NCBI RefSeq assembly: GCF_027887165.1
Contig: NC_077227.1
Location: forward strand, 354,849,350 to 354,913,349
Source of the DNA: Monodelphis domestica
Lineage: Eukaryota > Chordata > Mammalia > Didelphimorphia > Didelphidae
DNA: 64,000 bases
Reading direction: 5' to 3'
Shown: in pieces, positions 55,020 through 64,000 of the stretch
How positions within the stretch are numbered: the stretch's first letter is position 1
Layout: each line of letters begins with the position of its first letter
The notes under the pieces: generated by a model
Databases searched by the model: none
Seen by the model: the letters and a program-made list of their open reading frames with translations, nothing else
What the model was told of the DNA's origin: nothing
Made by a program: the position numbers and the translations under genes

Positions 55020-55245
55020 AAATAATAATAATGGCTAACATTTATATAAAGCTAACTATGTGCCAGGCACTTTACAATTACTTTTTCATTTGATACAACC
55101 ACCTTGAGAGGTAGGCACTATTGTTATACTCATTTTACAGATGAGGAGACTGAGGCTAGGTGATTTACCCCAAGTCACAGAGTTAAAGTATTTGTGGTCA
55201 GATCTTCCTGACTCCAGATCCAGAATTCTAATCCACTTAGTCTTC
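55020..55245 (-). repeat. MIR SINE, antisense, well preserved
   Basis: It reads 'actatgtgccaggcacttta', 'ccttgagaggtaggcactat', 'cattttacagatgaggagac' and 'gatcttcctgactccagatc', a nearly complete reversed MIR. Confidence 0.92.
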
Positions 55246-55246
55246 T

Positions 55247-55487
55247 GTTGTTATTCAGTCATTTCAGTCATGCTTGACTTTTCACAATGCCATTTGAGGT
55301 TTTCTTGACAAAACTACTGTAGTTTGTAATTTCCTTCGCCAGATCATTTTATAGATGAAGAAACTGAGGTAAACAGGGTTGAGTGACTTACTCCGGGTCA
55401 CACAGTAAATGGCTGAGGCTGGATTTAAACTCAGATCTTCCTGACTCCAGACCTGACTCTCTAGCCACTGTACAACCTAGCTGCCCC
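55247..55487 (-). repeat. RTE-tailed SINE (MAR1-like), antisense
   Basis: It reads 'tgttgttattcagtcatttc', 'cgccagatcattttatagat' and 'gctggatttaaactcagatc', and ends 'tacaacctagctgcccc'. It lies next to the MIR. Confidence 0.88.
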
Positions 55488-55969
55488 TAAACATCTAGAT
55501 GCCCTTAGATGTTTTTGACTGAGGGAAGGCAGAAGATTATTGCTCTCAAAATGAATGGATTTTTTTAGCATTTCATCAGTAATCCCAAATCTTTTTCTTG
55601 GGAAAGTAAGGAGGGAAGGGAAGGAGAAGGGTGAGATTCAGTATTTCCCTAATTTAAAAGATCATTAAATCTGACAATTAAGGGACCATTAGTACTTTTG
55701 GAGAGTTCCATTTAAATGAGTTGAAAGATGGGCTATAAGAATTTTTTAAAACAGAGTATTATAAACAGACTTTCCAAGAAATTTGGCAACAATGAAAGGA
55801 GATATAGGATGAGAGCTAGCAGGAATGGAAGGCTTTTTTAACTTGTATTTGTTAAGAGTTTGGTTCATTCTACTCTGGTTGTAGAGTTGAATGTCTGGAA
55901 GGAGGAAGAGAAAACCAAATAAAACTTCTATAGCTCAACAATGTTGCTCCACAGCTAATTGGATAGATT

Positions 55970-56140
55970 TATAAGACAGTTACAGTTGGAAGTGACTTCA
56001 GAGATCATACAGATCAATCTCCTTTATGTATATGTGAGGAAACTGAATCTCAATGATGTAGCTCAGGTGTCAGGTCCCATAGGTAGTAAGATGTAGATCT
56101 AAAATTTGAATCCAGGTCTTTTGACTCCAAGTTTGATGTG
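55970..56140 (-). repeat. MIR-like SINE, antisense
   Basis: It reads 'agttggaagtgacttcagag', 'gtatatgtgaggaaactgaa' and 'gaatccaggtcttttgactc', reversed MIR-like text. Confidence 0.75.
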
Positions 56141-56165
56141 GTTCCTTCCCCCAACTCTTTGCTGT

Positions 56166-56361
56166 CTTTAATTTTTAAGCCCTTACCTTATGTCTTAGTC
56201 TATCTTAGTATCAGTTCTAAGACAGAAGAGCAGCAAAGGCTAGGCAATAATTTTGATTTACTCAAGGTTATACAACAAGGAAGGATCTAAAGCTAGATTT
56301 GAATCCTGGCCCTCCCGACTCCAGGTCTAGCTTTCTATCCACTGTACTACTTAGCTGCCCC
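56166..56361 (-). repeat. tRNA-derived SINE, antisense, old
   Basis: It reads 'taagcccttaccttatgtct', 'cagaagagcagcaaaggcta', 'ttgaatcctggccctcccga' and 'ctgtactacttagctgcccc', full length but heavily diverged. Confidence 0.85.
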
Positions 56362-56369
56362 TTTTGCTA

Positions 56370-57115
56370 TCTTTCTGGTATTTCTAGGTCTTTCCCAGTG
56401 TGCCTCTGTTCTAGCTTGTGCTATATGTGGCCTCTGCAGAAGCACTGGTTTGTGCTACAAACCACCTGAGTTTATGACACTGAAGGCATGTGGCCAAGAT
56501 TAATTTTTTATTTTATATTTTAGGTTCCTCCTGAGTTCCTCATTTTCCTGAGCATGCTATCAACCTTGAGAGTGGGGGAGGGGGGGTTAGTAAATAAGAG
56601 ACCTTAAAAATTCAAAATATGTAGTGTGCCATATTTCCTTAAATGAGCTAAAAAAGCAAAACAAAAAAAGGGGGGGCATGACAGGAAAAGAGTGTAGCAG
56701 AAAGATGTCTGATCTGAAAGTCAGGGGACTTAGAAGTTTGAGCTTCCTATTTCTGTGGGAAAAGGTTGAGTGGGGGGGGGAGGGTAGAATCAGTATTTTT
56801 CAAAATGCAGGAAATATGAAGCTTTGGAGGGTTCTGAAATTGTGAAAAAGTCCAGAAATTGAGTTTGGGGGATGAAAAATTGAAAGGAGAGAAGGTAAAG
56901 CCAAAAGAGGAGAACTTGAACTAAAAAAAGTCAATCTAAAGGAGAAAGATTTCAAGAGGAGGACTCAGGTAGGAGCTCTGAAGATGGTGTAGGATATAGA
57001 AAGAAGAATATAAGGATGAGAAATGGGCCTAATGGAAAAAGTAAAGAGAGTTCAGAAGAAAATTGGTAAAGCAGAACAAAAAATAAAAAAAAGAAAGGAC
57101 ATCCAGGTTGGTTGT
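56370..57115. other. no recognised feature; G-runs near 56575 and 56770
   Basis: Purine-rich stretches are present. The 73-residue frame at 56624-56845 has no motif or splice support. Confidence 0.4.
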
Positions 57116-57119
57116 CAAG

Positions 57120-57363
57120 AAGTTATAATGAGGGGGAAGCTGGGTGACTCAGTGGATTGAGATCCAGGCCAAGAGACAGGAGGTCCTAGGTTCAAATCTG
57201 ACCTCAGACACTTCCTAGTTGGGTGACCCTGGGCAAGTCACTTAACCCCCGTTGCCTAACCCTTACCACTCTTCTGCCTTGGAACCAAAACTATCTAGTT
57301 GGTTCCAAGGCAAGAAGGTAAGGGTTATTAAAAATAACAAAATTTTTAAAAGTCACAATGAGG
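57120..57363 (+). repeat. tRNA-derived SINE with imperfect target duplication
   Basis: The body is about 57134-57349, with gggggaagctgggtgactca and 'taggttcaaatctgacctca'. Flanks aagttataatgagg and aagtcacaatgagg differ at two bases. A tail segment near 57275-57320 carries a partial duplication (ttggaaccaa / ttggttccaa) forming a short inverted repeat. Confidence 0.9.
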
Positions 57364-57599
57364 TAAATGGGTACTGCCTCATTAGTACCTATGTGTTTTC
57401 TCAAGATCCTCAGGGAGAAGACTTGGCAACTCCAAAATGGAAGATTTCTAATAAGTGGTTGGCCATACCATTTCTTCAGGGAGGCTATTATCAAGAAGAA
57501 CAAAGAACAGAAGATCTAATTTCCAACAAAAATCAGAGAGCAAGAAGGACTTTGTAAGTACCTGCAATAGACTGTGCTACACAGTATCTGTATTTCTGT

Positions 57600-58295
57600 A
57601 GATCTACAACAATCAGTCAACATTTATTAAAGACCTACTATGAGACAGGTGCTGTGCTAAGTTCTGGGGATACAAAGAAGCAAAAGGCTAGGACATCACT
57701 ATCTAAATGGGGGAGCCAACTTGCAAACAAATATGTCAAACAAGCTATATGCAGGATAAAAAGGAAATGATTTTTAGAGGGGAGGCACTAGAATTAAGAG
57801 GGGTTGGGAGAGGCTTCTTGTAATATATGGGATTTTAGTTGAGACTAAAAGAAAGCCAGAGGAGTGAGTAGGTGTATTTGAGGAGGGAGAGCATTCCAGG
57901 CATAAACAAATATCTTGTTCTTGGAACAACTAAGAGGCCAGAATCATTGGATTGAAGATTACGTGGCAGAAAGGAACATGTAAAAAGAATGTAATGGTCA
58001 GAGGAGTTAGGTTACAAAGGGCTTTGAATGCCAAACAAAGGGGTTTGTATTTGATCCTGGAGGCTATAAAGAATGGCTGGAATATATTATGTCGGGGGTC
58101 TGGCAGAGGGTATGATACATACTTGGACCTGCACTTCAGGAAAATCACTTTCATGGCTGAAGGATGAGTTGAAGCCAGAGAGACTTGAGGCAGGCAGACC
58201 CACCAGCAGGCTGTTGTAATGGTCCAAGCATGGACAGGCTGTCAGAGATGAGCAACTATTTTTTATGCTCAAAATGAATGCTGGTCTCCCTCTAA
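57600..58295 (-). repeat. L2-like LINE 3' region, antisense, best copy
   Basis: A 700-base copy. The plus strand reads 'caatcagtcaacatttatta', 'gctgtgctaagttctgggga', 'gggagagcattccaggcata', 'aagggctttgaatgccaaac' and 'ttgatcctggaggctataaa'. On the minus strand 57930-58154 encodes FIASRIKYKPLCLAFKALCN then LTPL, the conserved C-terminal tail of CR1/L2-clade reverse transcriptases, so the element runs minus. It is 5'-truncated with broken frames. Confidence 0.85.
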
Positions 58296-58639
58296 AGAGA
58301 AGATGAAGCATCTATAGGAATGTATCCCCATTCTCCAGTTCAGTAGGAAGAACAAATTGTTTGTTTTAATTAGAAAGGCTACAATGTGGTAACAAATGGA
58401 TTTAGAGATGTAATGGGGAATGGATTAGGAGGGTTCAAGAATGTGACATAGAAAAGAAAGACCAATGAAGACTTGAAACCAAGTAACAGAAACAATAAAG
58501 CTTTTTCCAAAGAGGAAAGAGCTTGACTCTCTGAGAATGACGAAACTGCTATCTCTTATCCTCTAAAGAAGAATGAATGACATGGAGTCATAGCTAATGT
58601 CAGAGGTGAGAGATCACACAGTGAAGGCCAAAGGAAGAA

Positions 58640-60080
58640 GTAATGAGATGTGATGGTTGGTGATTTCCTGCTGAGGAGTAATTGGGTAGATATTTGTTGA
58701 GCTGATAATGACAGAGGTCTGCTTTCTTCCTGGGGCATGTGTCCAAAAATGATGGGGAATCTTCCCAAGGCTTTTTTTTCATACTGGATGACTACTACCT
58801 ACTTTGACACTGCCAGAAAGAATTTATGAAGCATTACTAACTAAAGACTATAAAGTCTTGGGTGAGGAACAGAAGACTTTTAGGAGGCCCAGGTAATGTG
58901 TTTTCATCACTTCTTTTGATCAAAGGCAAGTGCTTCAAAAGAGAAATAGAGATTTGGGAAGTAAAAAGCTAATTAAAAAGATGTCTGAGAATTGGTTTTA
59001 GAACTTTGGATCATGGCTTAAACTTTCAAAATGATAAGACTCCTGATCAAAGATGGAGTGTGTCTATAAAGGCTAGTAAGAAGGCATTTGCCTAAAATCT
59101 TTCAAACCTAATTAAAGGAGCTTTAAATTGTAAAGGGATAGATAGAGTGGGAGAGAAAAACGACTCCACTAAGCTACATGCCAAAGAGAAAAGTTACAGT
59201 GTTGTAAGAAAAATTGCAGTAGAGATGCCTAGAAATGCATAGAAGATTAGCTGAAGAAAAGAGATTGCAATAAGACCCATAGCTATGTCATCATGGCAAT
59301 AATATCATATATATCTACACACAAAGTGTACAAAATATGGGCAACAAGCAACTTGAATCACAGCTCCTAATCCAAAAAGTCAAATTTGACCTAAAGCTAT
59401 CAGATTTGGAATAAAGAGAGCCACCAACTTGAATGGCTCTGGAAGGCTAACTTAAACAAGTATCTTAATCAAAAGGGACAAGAGGGAGAAGCAGGAGGAA
59501 GGAGGAAGGAAGAGTAACATTTTCTGTCAAAAAAAAATGAGGAAATCAAGGAAACAGAGATGTTAGTAGAGAATATTTGATCGAAGAACCTGAGGCAGAA
59601 ACAAAAAGGATGTCCCTGAAGCAAATAACAGAACACAGAGAAAGGAGGAAGTAGATGAGATGGAGCTTCAGCTTGCCAAAGACATGTGATATAGTAGTTA
59701 CAGGGGACTTCAATTAAACAGATTGGTTGGAGCACTCTGCCAAAAGTAGAACAGATAATCATTTCTAGACAATTCAGCAAGGGAAAATTCTATTCTGTGT
59801 CTGATTTTGGCCAACAAGGAGGAAGTGGTTGCTGAAGTTGAAATGATGGGGACCTTAGAGAGAAGTGATCACTCCAGCTTAAAATTTGTGACAGAGAAAG
59901 AGGTAATCTGAAGATGATCAGACAGGCACCCTTGTTTCAGGGAACAGATTTCCTGGGGTTCTGAGAAAGGATATCCCAATGCCAGAAACATTACAAAGGT
60001 CATCCCAGGAGACTTAGAAAGCTCTCAAGAATGCATTCTAAAGACACAAAGAGAAATAATTTCAATGGGGAAGAAAAAGA
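58640..60080 (+). repeat. CR1/L3 LINE internal region, probable
   Basis: It reads 'gcatgtgtccaaaaatgatg' and, near 59700, 'gttacaggggacttcaatta' (encoding V.GDFN, the CR1/L3 endonuclease motif) then 'gattggttggagcactctgc'. Stops interrupt every frame. The upstream part, 58640-59450, is assigned only by position and is less sure. Confidence 0.45.
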
Positions 60081-60084
60081 AAAA

Positions 60085-60365
60085 TCACTTCAAATTGCTT
60101 TGTGGTACATCTAGAAAAGAATTGTGGGAGTAGAAATCTAGAGGAAAATGTATGATTTATCACTTGTTTATATGGGCATATGACTCGGGATTTTGGTTTT
60201 AAAAATTACTTTATTACAAAAATGAATAATATGGAAATGAGTTTTGAGTGATAATATATGAATAACCCAGAAAAAAATAAGCAAATTGCTTTGTGTTAGC
60301 AAAGAAATAGAAAATTGAGTAGCTACCATTTGGGGAATGGATGAACTTTGGTATGAGTGTAATGG
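60085..60365 (+). repeat. L1 LINE 3' UTR and ORF2 scraps
   Basis: It reads 'agaattgtgggagtagaaat', 'gaataatatggaaatgagtt', then at 60290 'agcaaagaaatagaaaattg' and 'tttggggaatggatgaactt'. Pieces of two L1 3' ends lie in the same orientation. Confidence 0.75.
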
Positions 60366-60660
60366 AATTACTGTTCACAGAATCACTCAATTTGAGTTTA
60401 AAGGGACCTTAGTGGCCATCCAGTCCAATCCATATCTTGAAAGGAATCCCCACTAGAACATGTAGGACACAGGGTGGGTCATGTAATCTCTGCTCGAAGA
60501 TCACCAAGAGGAAATTCACTACTTCCAAAGCACTTCAATGCCATTTTTTGACAACTCTAATTATTAATGGGGGCTTTTTCTGCCACCAACCCTAAATTTG
60601 CCCTTTTTTGCAACAGACTACAGGCACTGTCAATTTTTATGAAGACACAATGTTGGAAGG
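60365..60660 (-). repeat. CR1/L3 LINE 3' end, antisense
   Basis: It reads 'acagaatcactcaatttgag', 'agtggccatccagtccaatc' and 'tgacaactctaattattaat', the reversed L3 3' end. Confidence 0.7.
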
Positions 60661-60739
60661 AGTAGCTAACAGAGGGTGACAAAGTCAGGATTAATTCAAG
60701 TCATGGCAAGTCAATCTTGAGCCAAATCTAATGCGATGA

Positions 60740-61895
60740 AATTAGATAGGTATTAATATAGTCTTTACATTTTACATTAGGTTTAAAAGATTTTTACTGG
60801 GTTCAAAAAACAAAGCCACATGGGGAAAATGTGACAAGACAACAGTTCAACTTAATAAACTCTGAGGGTTTTGGTAGACTGCAAGCTCAATGTGAGTTGC
60901 CTTTTCCTCCCCCAACCCCCACAAAAAAAGTCATTAATGCCTTATGAGAGGCAGGTGTCTAAGATTAAGAGATAGCTCCAAGATTGGCCAATATGACAGT
61001 AAAGGAAAATAATAAATGGGGATGTGGCAAAATTTGGACACTAATGCATTGCTGGTAGAGTTGTAAATTGACACAACCATTCTGGAAGGCAATTTGGAAC
61101 TATGCCCAAAGGGTTTTAAAAGAATGATCTAGCAATACCACAACTAGGTCTGTACCCCAAAGAGATTAAAAAATGAGAAAGGACCTTTTTGTATAAAAAT
61201 ATTTATAGCTACTCTTTTTATGGTAGCAAAGAATCAGAAACTAAAGGGATGTCCTTCAATTGGGGAATAGCTGAACAAAATGTAGTACATGATGTTGATA
61301 CTATTGTGCTATAAGGAATGTTAAAAGGGATGATTTCAAAAAGAGCTGGAAAGACCTACATGAACTGATGCAGAGAAAAATAAGCAGAACCAGGGAACAG
61401 GGGAGGGAGACAACATAAATCATGTAGATCATGTAGCTTTGGAAAACTTATTTTTTGGAATAAATTATTTATTGGAATAAAGATAAAACTAAAAAAAAGG
61501 GGAGAGCAATAGCTCAACTATACTGTGTTGCCAGATTTAATGTGTTGTGTTCAATTCTAGATGACACATTTTAGCAAAGACATCCAGCTAGAGTGCATCT
61601 GAGGAGGGTGTTCTGTTCGGCAATAGGTCTCAAAACCATGCCACATGGAGATCTTGCTGTAGGATGAGAGATGTTTGGCTTACAGAAGAGAAGGCCTACA
61701 GGAAACAAGATAGTTGTCTTTAATTTTGTTTTAAGGGATATAACATGAGGATGGAATTAGACTTATTCTGCTTAGCTCCAGAAAGCAGAACTAGGAACAA
61801 TGGATGAAAGTTACAGAAAGGAAATTTAAGCATCATGTAAGGAAAAATATTCTAATAATTAGTGCTATCACCAAGTGAAATGGGCAAGTTTCATA
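60740..61895 (+). repeat. CR1/L3 LINE 3' region, sense, split by an L1
   Basis: The left piece (60740-60970: 'ttttactgggttcaaaaaac', 'ttggtagactgcaagctcaa') and the right piece (61495-61895: 'gttcaattctagatgacaca', 'gcagaactaggaacaatgga', 'tcatgtaaggaaaaatattc') follow the L3 order. The L1 end at 60975-61490 sits between them. Confidence 0.75.
60975..61490 (+). mobile_element. 5'-truncated L1 LINE inserted in L3
   Basis: It reads 'gccaatatgacagtaaagga', 'atgcattgctggtagagttg', 'tgtaccccaaagagattaaa' and 'gatgcagagaaaaataagca'. The 3' end is rearranged before the A-run. No clean target duplication was found. Confidence 0.85.
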
Positions 61896-61954
61896 GGGGA
61901 TTCTTCCTTTCAGCTGAGCTGTTGTTTGGGATTTGTGTAGTAGAGGCAGTTAAA

Positions 61955-62580
61955 AAAAATATTTTTCCATGTTTACATGATTCGTTTTCTTTCCTTCCCC
62001 CCTCCCAGAGCCGACAAACAATTCCACTGGGTTTTACAAATGTTATCACTTGATACCTATTTCCATATTATTAATTTTTGCTATAGAGTGATCTTTTAAA
62101 GCCTAAAGCCCAAATCACATACCCACATATACATGTGATAAGTGATGTCATATGTTTTCTTTTGCATTTCTACTCTCATAGTTCTTTCTCTCAATATGGA
62201 TAGCATTCTTTCCCATAAGTCCTTCAGGAGTGTCCTGGCTTGTTGCAGTGCTACTAGTAGCATAGTCCATTACATTGGATTTTTCCACAATATTTTACTT
62301 TCTGTGTACAGTATTCTTCTGGTTCTGCTCATTTCACTCTGCATCAGTTCATTGAGGAACCCAGTTCATATAGAAATCCTCCAGATCATCATTCCTTATA
62401 GAACAATAGTATTCCATCACCATCATAAACCATAATTTTTTCAGCCATTCCCCAATTGAAGGGCATCCCCTCATTTTCCAATTTTTTTGCTACCACAAAG
62501 AGAGCAGCTATGAATATTTTTATATAAGTATTTTTCCTTACTATCTCTTTGAGGTACAAACCAAGTAGTGGTATCTCACT
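61955..62580 (-). mobile_element. 5'-truncated L1 LINE 3' end, antisense
   Basis: It starts 'tttttccatgtttacatgat' (the reversed 3' UTR), runs through 'catagtccattacattggat' and 'ttctggttctgctcatttca', and ends in ORF2 near 'gaggtacaaaccaagtagtg'. The 97-residue plus-strand frame here is antisense to L1 and is not a gene. Confidence 0.9.
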
Positions 62581-62594
62581 TTGTACAAAACAAA

Positions 62595-62755
62595 ACGTTT
62601 TACTTTCTACCTTAGTAACAACAGAAGGGTTAGGGATAGGCAAACAGGGTTAAGTGACTTACCCAGGGTCATACAGCTAGAACATGTCTGAAGTCAGATT
62701 TGAAGCCAGGTCCTTCCAAATCTAGGCCTAGTGCTCTATTCACTTAGCTAATACT
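62595..62755 (-). repeat. tRNA-derived SINE-like copy, antisense, old
   Basis: It reads 'gttttactttctaccttagt', 'cagggttaagtgacttaccc', 'agggtcatacagctagaaca' and 'tctaggcctagtgctctatt', a shortened, diverged reversed SINE. Confidence 0.65.
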
Positions 62756-63027
62756 AAGTCTCACTTTTAAAATGAGAATTTCACATTCAATCTGAAAGAC
62801 TCTTGGGATCACAAAATCAAGACTACAGAGCTTTAGGTTTAAAAATATATAGCAGAAGCAAACAGGAGAAAGAAACACACCAATCTCGAATTCTTCAACA
62901 TGCTTGAATATTTGTTGGGGGTGGGGGTGGGGGAACAACTATTAGTCAATACCCAAGCCATTAGGCCAATGACCCAAGATGAGGTATTATAATAAAAATT
63001 CTTTCTTCATAAGAAAATAATGGAGAG

Positions 63028-63225
63028 GGCAGTTAGGTGGCTCATAAGGAATTGAGACCCAAGCCTAGGGATGAGAAGTGCCAAGTTCAAATCTAGCCTC
63101 AGACATATACTAGCTATGTGACCCTGGGTCAGGCATATTAACCCCAATTCTCTAGCCCTTGCCATTCTTCTGTCTTAGAACCAAAACAAAGAATTGATTC
63201 TAAGATGGAAGTTGAGTTAAAAAAA
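63028..63225 (+). repeat. tRNA-derived SINE
   Basis: It reads 'gggcagttaggtggctcata', 'gccaagttcaaatctagcct' and 'ccattcttctgtcttagaac', with an A-rich tail. It is full length and diverged. Confidence 0.9.
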
Positions 63226-63619
63226 GAGAAAAGAATGTCATTCATCTAACAACTGAAACATTAAATATAAGGACTCATGAAAATATAAGAAATTTTGCCA
63301 TATAAAGCACCTTATTTTCCCCTTACCTACAGATTATTCTTAAATAAAGAGACTATGTTCAAACAGTTTTAGCACACATATAAGTGTTTATGAATGAGGC
63401 TCATAATCCCACTGAAGTAGGGGATTCCTGGTGAGGAATCCTCCTTTCACTCATACAGACTGACAACTATTTTGCATCTTATAGTCTTAAGAGGTTAAAC
63501 GGTCTGTCCAGGGTCATAGAGCCAGTATGTCAGAGGTGACTCTTAAATCCATTATTATGCGATGCTGCCAGCCATGAGCAAACATGAAATGTATTAATCT
63601 AGAAATCAAAAGGACCTTG

Positions 63620-63745
63620 AAACAGAGCTCACATGATAAGAGCTAGAAGGAACCTTGGAGATCATACAATTCAATTCCTTATATCTTATAGATGAGGAAA
63701 CTGAAGCCTGGTGTGGGGAAGTAACTTGTCCAAGGTCACCTTCCT
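63620..63745 (-). repeat. MIR-like SINE, antisense
   Basis: It reads 'agctagaaggaaccttggag', 'tatagatgaggaaactgaag' and 'gtaacttgtccaaggtcacc', reversed MIR-like text, 3' part only. Confidence 0.75.
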
Positions 63746-63829
63746 ATGGATCTGATTCAATTGGTAGGGGGAGGGTTAGGGGTTAGGAGCAGATAAGATA
63801 TTATATTATACAAGAGATTCAGTTACAAC

Positions 63830-63960
63830 TAATGACAGATAAACTCCCTGAAAGCAGGGATTGCTTCATTTATTATATTTGTATCCTCAGCATCTAGCAC
63901 ATTGGCTAACACATAATAGGTACTTAATAAATGCTTGTTGATTAACTGATTGAAGACTAT
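63830..63960 (+). repeat. L2 LINE 3' end
   Basis: It reads 'taaactccctgaaagcaggg', 'tgtatcctcagcatctagca' and 'ggtacttaataaatgcttgt', the sense-strand L2 terminus. Confidence 0.88.
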
Positions 63961-64000
63961 ACACAATGGAAATCTATGGCTTATACTCATATCTGATAGG

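Noticed and set aside
1-64000. CpG island or active gene promoter
   Set aside because: No stretch combines high GC with dense CpG; the only CpG-richer spots are the RTE element at 10.4 kb and a few islands too weak to qualify.
1-64000. Functional tRNA genes
   Set aside because: A- and B-box-like sequence occurs only in SINE heads, which do not fold into a complete cloverleaf.

Overview
This window is vertebrate nuclear DNA, and its repeat content points to a marsupial. It holds many copies of a tRNA-derived SINE (ggggcagctgggtggctcagtgga..., with a GGTTCAAAT B box). It also holds SINEs ending in an RTE/BovB-type tail (agtcggacacgactgaa-like), RTE-derived elements, a marsupial-type L1, and abundant old L2, CR1/L3, MIR/CORE-SINE and hAT remnants. 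The DNA is AT-rich and CpG-poor, with no prokaryotic gene layout. The longest open frames are transposon protein (L1 ORF2) or chance frames in repeats. Family names come from memory of sequence motifs, not from a database search, and most repeat boundaries are good to about 10-30 bases.

Layout. 1-13.5 kb: old repeats, including a 235-bp hAT-type miniature transposon inside a CORE-SINE and a split antisense L2. 14.1-16.6 kb: a head-to-tail stack of 5'-truncated L1 3' ends. 16.7-23.2 kb: a four-layer nest in which a CR1/L3 copy carries a tRNA-SINE, the SINE tail carries a 5'-truncated antisense L1, and the L1 carries a short LTR element whose two LTRs differ by only about 3-4%. 23-40 kb: L2, MIR, SINE and RTE fragments, simple repeats, and a degraded retroviral fossil near 39 kb. 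40.5-51.3 kb: a probable host-gene segment on the minus strand. 53.9-54.1 kb: a degraded 7SL RNA retropseudogene. 54-64 kb: L3, L2, L1 and SINE fragments.

Host gene. Three minus-strand candidate exons (46463-46555, 42078-42190, 41047-41112) have good splice sites, a single or clearly preferred open frame, and matching intron phases (1 then 0). They would encode a stretch ending in a Lys/Glu-rich segment and an acidic poly-serine segment. I do not recognise the protein. Two further minus-strand candidates (51201-51287 and 48695-48771) match each other in phase but do not join directly to the 46.5-kb exon. No complete gene, promoter, CpG island or CRISPR array was seen.
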